Part shown: positions 15,027 through 23,732 of the stretch, piece after piece | Position numbering within the stretch: the first letter of the stretch is position 1 | Layout: each line of letters starts with the position of its first letter | Source of the DNA: a virus | Virus record (IMG/VR): IMGVR_UViG_3300046747_000237 | Span: 1-60,075 of that record | Strand: one strand, 5' to 3' | DNA length: 60,075 bases | Notes under the pieces: model-generated | Told to the model about the DNA's origin: nothing | What the model saw: the letters and a program-made list of their open reading frames with translations, nothing else | Databases searched by the model: none | Translations under genes and position numbers: made by a program

Positions 15027-17015
15027 ATGCCACCCTACGGCGTCTCTCTCGGCAATCTCTCCAGCGCGCTCCGTCTCACCGGTGGAGACGAGAGCCTCGC
15101 GCGCCGTCTGCTCGCGGAGGAAGAGCAGCAGCAGCGGCACGAGGCGGTCACCGCGGGCCCCGTCAACGACGCCCCGATCGTCGAGCGCGGGCTGCCCGAC
15201 AACCCCTACAACGAGCCGGGGGCGAATCCCTATCAGCGTGGCGCAGGGCCTGCCGACGACGGCGTGATGCGCGACTTCGAGCCGGAGCGCGTCGTCGCTC
15301 GCCCGAAGGAGCAGCGCAGTCCGTACGACTCGCCGGAGATCCAAGCGGCACTCGAGCGTGTCGGCATGGCGCCGAAGACCTACGGCGGCTCTGCGCCCAA
15401 CGGCCAGGTCCCCGGCAACCCCTACGACGACCAGCAGCCGCCGATCGTGCAGCAGAACCAGCGCACGGCGTCGCTCGGCAGCCAGGACCTCGCCATGGGC
15501 GCGCCGCAGCCGCGTGCGCCTCAGCCTGCCCCGTCGCCAGTGCAGCAGGCGCTGCAGCGCACGCAGCCGGCCCCTGTGCAGCTGCCCCCCGACACGCAGC
15601 AGGCGCTCCAGCGCACGGGCAGCCAGTACCAGCTTCCCAACGTGCAGGGCGTGGACCCGCGGTCGAGCGTGCGCGCGCTGCAGCTGGGCCAGGTCGACGG
15701 CTACAACGATCGCATCGGGCTGGCGCAGCGCTCGGGCGAAGTAGCCGGCAACACCAACGCTGCGCAGGGCAAGGTGTACAGCGACGCGGCGACCGACCAG
15801 GGCGCGCGCAATGCCGTGAGCGATCAGCGTCAGCAGGGCATGCTCGACCGCACGGACGCGAACCGTCAGGACGCGTACGCGAAGGTCGACAAGATCCGCG
15901 AGCTCGCGGCCAACAGGCCCGGCAAGCAGAGCCCGACGGCCAGCAAGATCGCGGAGATCGGGATGATGATCCCCGGCCTCAACATCCTCGCGGCGCCTGC
16001 GTACGGCATCCTGCGAGGTCGCGACAAGGACGCGCAGCGCGAGTGGGCGCAGAACATCGACAGCGCGGCCACTGCCCAAAAGGCCGATACGGCGATGAAC
16101 GCCAGCGAGCACGACGACCGCAACAACGAGCTCTCGCAAGAGCAGCGGATGGCACTGCTGCGCGACGGGCAAAAGCTCAACCAGCTGGAGGCGATCGCCA
16201 AGGCCGGCGACAGCGAGCAGTCGCGGCTCAAGGCGAGCAACGACGCACTCGCGCTCAAGGACCGGATGGCCGACATGCTGATCGGCATCAAAACGGGCGA
16301 CCAGAAGAAGGCAGCGGCTGGCTCGCGCAGTGCCGAGGACACGCGGATCACGCAGCTGCTCTCGCAGGTGCCTGACGCCGAGCGGCCGGACCTGGCGATG
16401 AAGCTGGGCCCGCGCGCGGTCGAACTGCTCGGCAAGGCGGCGAAGAACACGACCGCTGTCGTCGGGATGGGCAAGGACCTGGCGCAGACCGAGGGCGCCA
16501 TCGCGGAGGCAGCGCACAAGCGCAACGAGGCGGCTGCGGGTCCCAGGCTCAGCGACGGCGACAAGAAGCTGCAGCGCCTCGCGGAAGGCGTGCGTCCCGC
16601 CTACGACGCTCTCAGCAAGTACGCCGCGCAGATCGGCAAGGGCACTGCCGAGGTGCCGTACGTCGGCATCGGGCCGGGCGCGACCACGATGTTTGCGGGC
16701 GAGGACACGCAGGGCCTCAACGGCAACATTCAGCAGCTCGCCAACGTGCTTCTACGCGATGAGTCAGGCGCCAACCTCCCCGAGTCCGAGCAGAAGACCA
16801 AGTGGGACGCCTGGGGCATCACCAGCCCAGACGCCGCGGTGCGCAACCGAGGGCTCGGCAAGATGCTCGCCGAGTACGAGGGACGTGTCTCCCATGTCGC
16901 CCCGGTTGGCGGACCGGCCCCCGCTGCGCCAGCGGCGGCAGGTCCAAAGGCCGACTACTCGCGCGATGAGCTCGAGGCCGAACTACGCCGGCGCCGTGCC
17001 CAGGCGGGGCGCTGA
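15027..17015 (+). CDS. Putative internal virion protein
   Basis: 662 residues from ATG 15027. Residues 60-230 are Pro/Gln-rich and probably disordered; residue ~310-340 contains a hydrophobic segment (IAEIGMMIPGLNILAAPAYGIL) that could insert in membranes; the remainder is helical and charged. The combination of disorder, a membrane-active segment and long helices is typical of ejection proteins. Overlaps the next gene by one base (TGATG). Confidence 0.6.
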   Translation: MPPYGVSLGNLSSALRLTGGDESLARRLLAEEEQQQRHEAVTAGPVNDAPIVERGLPDNPYNEPGANPYQRGAGPADDGVMRDFEPERVVARPKEQRSPYDSPEIQAALERVGMAPKTYGGSAPNGQVPGNPYDDQQPPIVQQNQRTASLGSQDLAMGAPQPRAPQPAPSPVQQALQRTQPAPVQLPPDTQQALQRTGSQYQLPNVQGVDPRSSVRALQLGQVDGYNDRIGLAQRSGEVAGNTNAAQGKVYSDAATDQGARNAVSDQRQQGMLDRTDANRQDAYAKVDKIRELAANRPGKQSPTASKIAEIGMMIPGLNILAAPAYGILRGRDKDAQREWAQNIDSAATAQKADTAMNASEHDDRNNELSQEQRMALLRDGQKLNQLEAIAKAGDSEQSRLKASNDALALKDRMADMLIGIKTGDQKKAAAGSRSAEDTRITQLLSQVPDAERPDLAMKLGPRAVELLGKAAKNTTAVVGMGKDLAQTEGAIAEAAHKRNEAAAGPRLSDGDKKLQRLAEGVRPAYDALSKYAAQIGKGTAEVPYVGIGPGATTMFAGEDTQGLNGNIQQLANVLLRDESGANLPESEQKTKWDAWGITSPDAAVRNRGLGKMLAEYEGRVSHVAPVGGPAPAAPAAAGPKADYSRDELEAELRRRRAQAGR

Positions 17016-20000
17016 TGGGTGGCCGAAGGCCGCTGACCGATCTCAGCGACGACGAGCTCTCGTCGCTGCTCGACCCACCGCGCGCTCGCTCGGTCGCTGA
17101 CCTCTCTGACGAAGAGCTGGAAGCGCAGCTGGCCGGCCCAAGCACGCCGGTCCAGAGCGGCGGCGCGGGCGCTCGTCTGCTCGAGCAGCTGAGCGGCAAC
17201 GAGGAAGAGCGCGCGGCTCGCGAGGCGTCTCTCCAGGCAGAGCACGGCGGCGCGCTCAGCCAAGCGATGGCCGGCTCTGAGGCGCTCTCTCGCGGCCTCA
17301 CCCTCGGCGGCTCCAGCGTCGCCAGCGCGGCGCTCACCGGCGCGCTCACGCCCGATGGCCCGCAGCTGACGCCTGAAGCTCGCGAGCGCATGAAGGACCC
17401 CGCCGTCGCCGCGCGGATGGCCGCGATGGGCGTGCGGCCGCAGGACGTGCCGGCCGACCGCGGCGGCTTCTCGATCGGCTACGACGCAGCTCGCCAGCAA
17501 GAGGACGACCGCGCGGCGGCGAACCCCGTCACCGCGCTCGGTGGCGAGATCGGCGGCGCACTGCTACCTGCGCTCGTCACGGGCGGCGCGTCCGCTGCGG
17601 CCGAAGGCTCGTCGCTGCTCGCTCGCGGCGGCCAGGCAGCGCTGCGCTACTCGCCGGCTGGGTTGGCAGAGCGAGCGGCCGGGAACGTCGCTACGCGGCT
17701 CGCGGGTCCCGGAGCCGGACTCGTTGGCCGGGTGGGCGGGAACGTTCTTGGTCACGCTGGCGTCGGCGGGCTGGAGACGCTCGCGTACGAGGCTTCGCAG
17801 CTGCGCGAGGCCGACATCGCAAATCCCGAGGAGGCTGCCGAGCACCTGCTCTACGCGTGGGGCACGGGGGCGCTGCTCTCGGGCGTGGCGGGCGGGGTAT
17901 TCGGCGGGTCCCCGGGGGCGACCAGGCGCGCTGGGCAGCAGACGGACGAGCTTGGGACGACGCTGGCGCAGCAGGGCGCGGGCGACGAGCTTGTGCAGCA
18001 GGCCGGCCGGCGAGCCGACTCGCACATCGGCGCGCTCGACCAGCTGAGCCAGCAAGCCAAGCAGGTGCCAGCGAACGACGTGGCCACGCGCAACGCCATC
18101 GACCACGAAGGCGGGCTCTTGCTCGACGAGGCGACGCAGGAGATCGAGCGGCGGCCCCTGTCGGCCGCGCAGATCCCCGAGCCTCCGCGTGCGAAGTGGC
18201 GGGCAGTTGCCGAGCGCGCGCAGGCAGCCGGCGGCAAGTTCAAGGAAGCGGTCGACACCGGGACGCGTGCCGCTCGACAGGACTTCGACAACGTCTTGCG
18301 CGGCATGGACCAGATCGACGAGTACGGCGGCATCGCGGCCAAGCAGCGCGCCAACCAGTTCAACGTCGGGCACGCCGTCGACTCGACGCCGGTAGACAAT
18401 CTGCTCGCCGACATGCACGGCGAGATCGCCGGGTTCATGCAGGGCCGGTCACGGACTGCGCTGGCGTCGGGCGGCGGCCTCAACGCGCTCGAGGGCGTCA
18501 AAAAGGTCATCAACGAGAGCGGCGCGCTCATCCGCGGCGCGCTCGGCCGTGGCGACGTGGGCGAGGCGTACAACCTGCTCGACCAGGGCGTGAAGGGCTT
18601 CCTCGGCAAGGCTCGCGGCTCCGCGCGCGCGGAGCCTGTGAAGGACCTGATCGAGCGGATGTACCCCAAGATCCAGGGCTTCCTCGAAGATGAGTCGTCG
18701 TGGGGAGAACTGGCGCAGCGACAGAAGCTCGCCAACCCTAGCTGGTCGAACCGGATCGGCGTCAGTATGGACGGCCGGATCCAGGGGCTCACCACCATCG
18801 CAGGCGAGCGTAAAGCGAACCTGTTCGACAACATCAAGCTCGCGAACTCGAGCGGGCTCGAGAGCCTCTTCAACCGCCTGGGCGACGCGGGCACGGAAGA
18901 CGTCGAGCAGGCGTTCCGCACGCACCTGCGCGCGATGGCACGCGACGCGACCGACCGCACTCGAGCGTGGGGCACCGACAAGCTGCGCGACGAAGCGACC
19001 CGCGTAGTCGGGTCCGTGAAGCGCATCGAAGACACCATGGACAGGATCGCCCTGCTCCGGCGCGACAAGCTGGCGCACGAGGCTTCGCTGCAAGGCTCCA
19101 CGATCCAGATGGTCGGCCAGCTTGCGAGCTCACTCGGCGCGAGCGGTATCGGGGCAGGCATCAGCGCCGCAGTCGGCGCCAAGCGCAAGCTGGTCGAGAT
19201 GCTGGGCGCGGCGCAGTCTCCGGGTGAGCGCGCAGCTATCCAAGCCTCGATTCCCCCGCCCCTGCCGCTCGAGCAGACCGTGGGCCAAGTCACCCGCACC
19301 ACCGGCTCGCGCATCGCCCAGGCAGGCGCCTCGATGCTGCAGACGGTCGGGCGCGGCGCGCAATCGGCGAGCGCGGCGGCGCCGTTCGTTCAGGGCGCGA
19401 TGCTCTCCGACGAGCGGCACGAGCAGGTGATGCGCGACGCCGTGGCGCTCAACAACCCTGACAGCCCCGAGGCTCGCCAGCTGTACGAGCAGGCCGCCGC
19501 GATCGAGAAGGAGTCGCCCAAGCTCGCCGACGCCTTCGCCATGTCGAAGCTGCGGATGGCCGACTACATCGCTAGCAAGATGCCCAAGCAGGACAGCCAG
19601 GCGCTGTACGCCCCGGCGCCGCAGCTCGACCCGGTGACCAACAGGAAGCTCAAGCGCACGGTCGCAGCGGCTGTCGACCCGGTGGGCGCGATCGAGCGGA
19701 TGGCTGCGATGCGGGCGTCGCCCGAGGACGTGGAGACGGTGCGCACGCTGTTCCCCTCGATGCACAAGGCGTATCAGCTGAACGCACAGCGCGCGCTCAA
19801 GGCTGCGAAGGTCAAGCCGAACTACGAGACCCGCGTTGCGGCGTCGCAGAGCATTGGGGTGCCCGCGGACCCGTCGATGGAGATCGACAACCTGCGCATG
19901 CAGCAGATGGTGGCCAACGCGCCAGACCAGGCGAAGCTGGAAGAGAACAAGGCCAAGCAGAAGAACATGGCCGAGGCAGCTAAGATGGGGCCAGGCGCTG

Positions 20001-20068
20001 GTGGCAAGTTCCGCAATGCCGACGACGTCTACGCCCCGCACGCAGATGCCATAATGTCGCGCCGCTGA
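17015..20068 (+). CDS. Giant internal virion (DNA ejection) protein (putative)
   Basis: 1017 residues, ATG 17015. Two DL[ST]D[DE]EL repeats near the N-terminus (residues 8-40), then long Gly/Ala-rich hydrophobic stretches at about 165-310 (GGEIGGALLPALVTGGASAAAEG, GTGALLSGVAGGVFGG) that look membrane-spanning, followed by hundreds of residues of charged helix. It matches the third ejection protein of short-tailed phages in size and position. No lytic transglycosylase motif was seen. It ends 2 nt before the next AGGCCA box. Confidence 0.6.
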   Translation: MGGRRPLTDLSDDELSSLLDPPRARSVADLSDEELEAQLAGPSTPVQSGGAGARLLEQLSGNEEERAAREASLQAEHGGALSQAMAGSEALSRGLTLGGSSVASAALTGALTPDGPQLTPEARERMKDPAVAARMAAMGVRPQDVPADRGGFSIGYDAARQQEDDRAAANPVTALGGEIGGALLPALVTGGASAAAEGSSLLARGGQAALRYSPAGLAERAAGNVATRLAGPGAGLVGRVGGNVLGHAGVGGLETLAYEASQLREADIANPEEAAEHLLYAWGTGALLSGVAGGVFGGSPGATRRAGQQTDELGTTLAQQGAGDELVQQAGRRADSHIGALDQLSQQAKQVPANDVATRNAIDHEGGLLLDEATQEIERRPLSAAQIPEPPRAKWRAVAERAQAAGGKFKEAVDTGTRAARQDFDNVLRGMDQIDEYGGIAAKQRANQFNVGHAVDSTPVDNLLADMHGEIAGFMQGRSRTALASGGGLNALEGVKKVINESGALIRGALGRGDVGEAYNLLDQGVKGFLGKARGSARAEPVKDLIERMYPKIQGFLEDESSWGELAQRQKLANPSWSNRIGVSMDGRIQGLTTIAGERKANLFDNIKLANSSGLESLFNRLGDAGTEDVEQAFRTHLRAMARDATDRTRAWGTDKLRDEATRVVGSVKRIEDTMDRIALLRRDKLAHEASLQGSTIQMVGQLASSLGASGIGAGISAAVGAKRKLVEMLGAAQSPGERAAIQASIPPPLPLEQTVGQVTRTTGSRIAQAGASMLQTVGRGAQSASAAAPFVQGAMLSDERHEQVMRDAVALNNPDSPEARQLYEQAAAIEKESPKLADAFAMSKLRMADYIASKMPKQDSQALYAPAPQLDPVTNRKLKRTVAAAVDPVGAIERMAAMRASPEDVETVRTLFPSMHKAYQLNAQRALKAAKVKPNYETRVAASQSIGVPADPSMEIDNLRMQQMVANAPDQAKLEENKAKQKNMAEAAKMGPGAGGKFRNADDVYAPHADAIMSRR

Positions 20069-20070
20069 GC

Positions 20071-20100
20071 AGGCCACGTTGATCTGACGGTCTGCAGACT
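20071..20100 (+). promoter_or_regulatory. AGGCCA-class late promoter (LamG/SGNH operon)
   Basis: AGGCCA (20071-20076), 18-nt spacer, -10 hexamer CAGACT (20095-20100). ATG 20107 starts exactly 7 nt after the last T: predicted leaderless. The spacer contains TCTGACGGT, a motif also present before the capsid gene and near 6666 and 8160. Confidence 0.7.
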
Positions 20101-20106
20101 CCCTGC

Positions 20107-20463
20107 ATGGCGTCACCTCTCGAGCTGTCGGGCAACCCGCAGATCCTCACGCTCCCGGCAACCCTCACGGTGCAGTCGGCATCCAACGCGGTCCGCAACC
20201 GGCACCTATCGATTGAGGCGTCGTGGACGGGTACGCCTACGGGCGTCTTCTCGCTCGTGTGCTCGTTCGACGGCGGGACGACGTTTCGGACTGTTCCAGG
20301 CGCGTCCGCCGAGTTCACCGCGAACGGCAACGCGCAGCCCGCTGGCGGCGCGAGTGCGGCGGTCTGGAACTTCCTCAACGTGCCGGGTGGTCTGTGGGCG
20401 ATCCTTTACACCGCCACGAGCGGCACCGGATCGGCACGCCTGAACTGGGCGTGGACGGACTGA
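20107..20463 (+). CDS. Small beta-sandwich virion protein
   Basis: 118 residues: alternating hydrophobic/polar strands with Ser, Thr, Ala and Gly (SLVCSFDGGTTFRTVPG, LNVPGGLWAILYTATSG), consistent with an Ig-like or jelly-roll fold as in tail-tip or head fibre proteins. First gene of a four- to five-gene unit leading to surface-acting enzymes. Function unknown. Confidence 0.65.
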   Translation: MASPLELSGNPQILTLPATLTVQSASNAVRNRHLSIEASWTGTPTGVFSLVCSFDGGTTFRTVPGASAEFTANGNAQPAGGASAAVWNFLNVPGGLWAILYTATSGTGSARLNWAWTD

Positions 20464-20464
20464 G

Positions 20465-21463
20465 ATGCTGGACAGCTATCACTCGCGCAAGCTGCTGGAT
20501 CCGCCGCGCTGGATGCTCGACGCGTACCGGCTAGGCCCGACCGCGGAGCGCACTGCCTGGTCCAAAATCATGGACGAGGCGCCGCTCTTTCGCCACAGCG
20601 ACGCCGTTCTTCGCGTGGTCGAAAGCGTGGTGCGCAGGTGCACGACTGAGCTCGGCACGAGGCTTGGAACGGACCTCGCCAAGCTTCTCGGCGTCGCGCC
20701 CGCGTTCGCGAGCATGTTCCAGCAGAACATCGGCGGCGTGCCTGGCAAGAGCGACGTCTGGCTCGACGCCAGCAACTACGTGCTCGACGGCGGCACGGGT
20801 AAGCTTCGATCGCTCGTCGACTACATCGACGCCACGCACATCGTGACGCAGGCAAGTGCAGGGCTTCAGCCCGCTGCCCCGGCAACAACCGCAGCAGTCG
20901 CAAACGCCATGACGACGCTGTTCGCCAGCAGCCAGCTGGTCAGCAACCGCGCCGCCTCTCTGTGGTCGTTCATTCACGACGGCACAGGCTTCGACAACAT
21001 CTGCGTGGTCGTCCCAACCGTTCTGAGCACCGGCCACATCTGGGCCACGGCGTCAGCTGCGGGCATCCTCGGAGGGACCGCCGTTGGCGCTGCGCTGCTG
21101 CCAGCCTCGGACACGTCCACTTACTTGCGGGCGTCCAACGGTCCGACCGCGATCATCAATAACAACGGCGCAACCCTTCTGGCCGTTGGCACGGGCTCTT
21201 ACATCGAGACGTCGTACTCGGAGACGAGCTCGCCCGAGTGGACGATCTGGAAGAAGGGCACGCTTGTAAACTCGGGCTCTTCTGCCGCCGCTCCGTCTGC
21301 GTCCGCGCCTACCACCACGCTTTATGTCGGCACGGACGGCATCGGAGCTTTCCCCGGCGACTTCCGGCTGCGCAGCAGCTACTGGTGGCGTCACGTACTG
21401 TCGGCGGCCGAGAAGACCGTCGCGCGCGCGTTCGTGCAGGCTGATACGGGCGTTGTCCCGTGA
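20465..21463 (+). CDS. Virion protein with LamG/concanavalin-like domain
   Basis: 332 residues, ATG 20465, 1 nt after the previous stop. An N-terminal helical part (1-100) is followed by a jelly-roll region starting DVWLDASNYVLDGG and containing ASLWSFIHDGTGFDNICVV, ending WRHVLSAAEKTVARAFV. The same signature (W-x-F-[LI]-H and a final R-x-L-x-x-x-E helix) recurs in the proteins at 21460, 57814 and twice at 54548. Such domains usually bind glycans or other surface ligands. Confidence 0.65.
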   Translation: MLDSYHSRKLLDPPRWMLDAYRLGPTAERTAWSKIMDEAPLFRHSDAVLRVVESVVRRCTTELGTRLGTDLAKLLGVAPAFASMFQQNIGGVPGKSDVWLDASNYVLDGGTGKLRSLVDYIDATHIVTQASAGLQPAAPATTAAVANAMTTLFASSQLVSNRAASLWSFIHDGTGFDNICVVVPTVLSTGHIWATASAAGILGGTAVGAALLPASDTSTYLRASNGPTAIINNNGATLLAVGTGSYIETSYSETSSPEWTIWKKGTLVNSGSSAAAPSASAPTTTLYVGTDGIGAFPGDFRLRSSYWWRHVLSAAEKTVARAFVQADTGVVP

Positions 21464-22275
21464 CCATCCTCGGCACGCAGCTTGGAACAGACCTCGCCGA
21501 CCAGGCCGAGCTTGCCAGCCTCGAGCTCTACCTCGCCCAGAACCTTTGGTCATGGAAGCGCTCGGACGCGTGCGCGGTTGCGGACGGCAAGGTCACAGCG
21601 TTCTACGACAAGGTGCTTCTGGCCAGCGAGGGCGCGCTCTACACCAACGCGCGCTCGGTGCACGCGGGCCATGCATGGGCGCAGAGCAACGGCCCAGACC
21701 AAGTGCTTGCGCCGGTGTCATCGCCCATCTTCAACAGCAAAGAGGCGATCGAGTACGACGGTCTGACACAGCTCTACGTCTCCACGCTGCCCGCGTCCGC
21801 GTGGTCGTTTACGGCAGACAACCTCGACATGTTCCTTGTGAGCTCGCCCGGCAGCACAAGCTCGGGCGTGTTGGTGGAGACGTTCGCGCGCCCCGGCGTT
21901 ACCAACGGGTCGTCCATCTATCGCACAGGCTCATCCGTGCAGACTGCAGTCTGCCGCGCAACGGGCGGCATCGCTGCTCCCGCGTCGGCCATCCCTGGCG
22001 CACTGCTCGACGTTGCGGACGTCATCGAGCTCCGCGTGGACTCGGGCAACACGCCGAACATCCAGCTCACCTACAAGGGCACGACCACGACGGCGGCGCT
22101 GGCCGGCGCGTACGGCACCGCCACGCAATCGATGGTCGTCGGCAACGCTTCTACCGGCGTCATCCCTGAGAGAGGGCGCGAGGCGGACCTGCTCATCGCG
22201 AACCGACAGGACGCCACGCTGCGCACGAAGATCAAGCGGTACATCCTGCTGCGCTACGGAATCGAGGTCGCATGA
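21460..22275 (+). CDS. Virion protein with LamG/concanavalin-like domain
   Basis: 271 residues from GTG 21460, overlapping the previous TGA. Almost the whole protein is one module: WSWKRSDACAVADGKVTAFYDKV, a middle with YVSTLPASAWSFTADNLDMF, and a C-terminal helix TLRTKIKRYILLRYGIEV. It is the shortest version of the module found in five copies in this genome. A receptor- or glycan-binding role on the virion is inferred. Confidence 0.65.
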   Translation: MTILGTQLGTDLADQAELASLELYLAQNLWSWKRSDACAVADGKVTAFYDKVLLASEGALYTNARSVHAGHAWAQSNGPDQVLAPVSSPIFNSKEAIEYDGLTQLYVSTLPASAWSFTADNLDMFLVSSPGSTSSGVLVETFARPGVTNGSSIYRTGSSVQTAVCRATGGIAAPASAIPGALLDVADVIELRVDSGNTPNIQLTYKGTTTTAALAGAYGTATQSMVVGNASTGVIPERGREADLLIANRQDATLRTKIKRYILLRYGIEVA

Positions 22276-23198
22276 CGAACTGGCTCACGGGGTCGGTCGC
22301 TCAGGTCGCGACCTACAAGACGACGCTCGAGACGCTGTACGCCACGCCCATCCGAGGCGTCGCGCGCGGCGTCGCTGACCGCACCCCCGCCACCTACACG
22401 ACTGGGGCGCCGGGATGGACGACGAGCGTCTTGCGTGCCCCCTACGTCGCCGGGGCGCTCTCGTGCCTCGCTGTGCCGGCGTCTGGCATGCAGTTCCTTG
22501 GCACCAGCGGGTTGCCGGCAAGCGCAACAGCCACGAAGAACCTCGACAGCACGCTCAAGGCGGTCATCGGACCTCAGAACGTCGTCTTCGACGGCAACAG
22601 CCTGGTGTCTGGGGAGGCGAGCACGGGCGCGGGCGGCCAGACGCTGCCGCAGAAGATGGCCGCGCGAACGCCCGTGCTCACCTATGGCGGCGTCTGCCCC
22701 AACCTCGGCGGCAGCGGGCAGACGTGGCGGCAGATGAGCGGGCTAGTGGGCGCTTACACGGCGGCCGACGTCGACAACGCCTACACGCCTGGCCGCGAGA
22801 ACATCCTCGTCTGCTGGGAGACGACCAACTCTATCGCCACCGGGCGCACTGTCTCGGAGGCGGTGGCCGACTGCACCGAGTACATCGCCGCGCGCAAGGC
22901 AAAGCGAGCCTGGTCTGCCGTGATCCTGCTGACCGCGTTGCCTCGGTCGATCATCGATCCCTCGCTGCGCTCATGGAACACGTACGCGCTCGCCAACTAT
23001 CTCGCAATGGGCGCTGACTACATCGTCGACGTCAGGCAGTCAGGCTCGCCGTTCAACTTCGCGGGCGAGGTCGACGCCAACTTTGTCGCGGTCCAGCCGC
23101 TCTTCTACGAGACCAGTTCACCCTGGACGCACCTCACCGACGCTGGGTACGTGTACGTCGCCAACTACCTGGCAACGACGCTGGCAGGCCTCCTGTGA
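22272..23198 (+). CDS. SGNH/GDSL-type hydrolase (tail-associated esterase)
   Basis: 308 residues, ATG 22272 overlapping the previous TGA. Block I VVFDGNSLVSGE gives the candidate nucleophile Ser110; block II Gly in NLGGSGQTW; block III Asn186 in CWETTNSI; block V His287 in PWTHLTDAGY, where the usual Asp three residues earlier is replaced. The family removes acyl or acetyl groups from carbohydrates. Together with the adjacent glycan-binding-like proteins this suggests deacetylation of a surface polysaccharide during adsorption. The N-terminal 100 residues are a separate, probably attachment, segment. Confidence 0.75.
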   Translation: MTNWLTGSVAQVATYKTTLETLYATPIRGVARGVADRTPATYTTGAPGWTTSVLRAPYVAGALSCLAVPASGMQFLGTSGLPASATATKNLDSTLKAVIGPQNVVFDGNSLVSGEASTGAGGQTLPQKMAARTPVLTYGGVCPNLGGSGQTWRQMSGLVGAYTAADVDNAYTPGRENILVCWETTNSIATGRTVSEAVADCTEYIAARKAKRAWSAVILLTALPRSIIDPSLRSWNTYALANYLAMGADYIVDVRQSGSPFNFAGEVDANFVAVQPLFYETSSPWTHLTDAGYVYVANYLATTLAGLL

Positions 23199-23671
23199 GG
23201 CTCGCTCCCGCCCTGCTGCTCGCGCTTGCCGCCTGCACTGCCGCCCCAGAGCTCCTGCCGCACGAGCGCGCAGCCGGCGCAGCAGCGTTTACCGCGTGGG
23301 CACAGGCGGGCCTCCCCGAGCCCGACAAGGGCCGCTGCGACGTGCGCACCTTCCGCGTGCGCATGGCGAGCGCCGAGCGCTTCGTGCAGGACTGCCGCAC
23401 CGCGCCAGAGGCTGCGTACGCCTGCACCGCGTGGGAGACGACAGACGAGCTGTTCAGGTGGCGGGACGTGCCTGTGGTGGTGATTGCGCCGTGGTGGCAC
23501 AGCGAGCCGGGCATCGTGGTCCATGAAATTTGCCACGCGCTGATTCGTTGTAGCGGCATCGGGCCGTCTGCTCGCGACGCAGGGGACTCGAAGCACACCG
23601 ACCCGCGCGTCTGGAAGGCCGAAGGCGGTGAGACGTCTGTGCAAGCGCGCGCGATGAAGCTGCTCGAGTAG
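23195..23671 (+). CDS. Putative zinc metallopeptidase-like lipoprotein
   Basis: 158 residues from GTG 23195. A short signal peptide with lipobox LAAC (Cys14) predicts export and lipid attachment in a Gram-negative envelope. VVHEICHAL (residues 109-116) is a HExxH zinc site, and KHTDPRVW further on supplies a possible third histidine. Known zincin-like phage lipoproteins have this layout, but substrate is unknown. It lies between the SGNH hydrolase and the terminase gene, whose promoter overlaps its stop codon. A role in lysis, envelope modification or superinfection exclusion is possible. Confidence 0.7.
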   Translation: MRLAPALLLALAACTAAPELLPHERAAGAAAFTAWAQAGLPEPDKGRCDVRTFRVRMASAERFVQDCRTAPEAAYACTAWETTDELFRWRDVPVVVIAPWWHSEPGIVVHEICHALIRCSGIGPSARDAGDSKHTDPRVWKAEGGETSVQARAMKLLE

Positions 23672-23699
23672 GCCACCTGCCGCGTTCCGCCGCGACACT
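23670..23699 (+). promoter_or_regulatory. AGGCCA-class late promoter (terminase/lysis)
   Basis: AGGCCA (23670-23675, overlapping the upstream stop codon), 18-nt spacer, -10 hexamer GACACT (23694-23699). Predicted start near 23706 gives a leader of about 27 nt to the TerL GTG 23733, with an AGAGG-like ribosome site between. Confidence 0.6.
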
Positions 23700-23732
23700 C
23701 ACACCGGTGCCTGGTCCATCGGTAGAGGCGGC

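Noticed and set aside
15013-15035. AAAGGCCACC before ATG 15027 as a twelfth AGGCCA promoter
   Set aside because: AGGCCA is present but the conserved A of the -10 is absent at the fixed spacing and the box is only 9 nt from the start codon.
14666-16375. Open frame of 569 codons overlapping two late virion genes
   Set aside because: Ser/Arg/Ala-rich shadow of the 12667 and 15027 genes; no start context and no recognisable domain.
17851-19314. Antisense ORF of 487 codons opposite the giant ejection protein
   Set aside because: Serine/arginine-rich shadow; the sense frame is co-linear with the operon and coupled at 17015.
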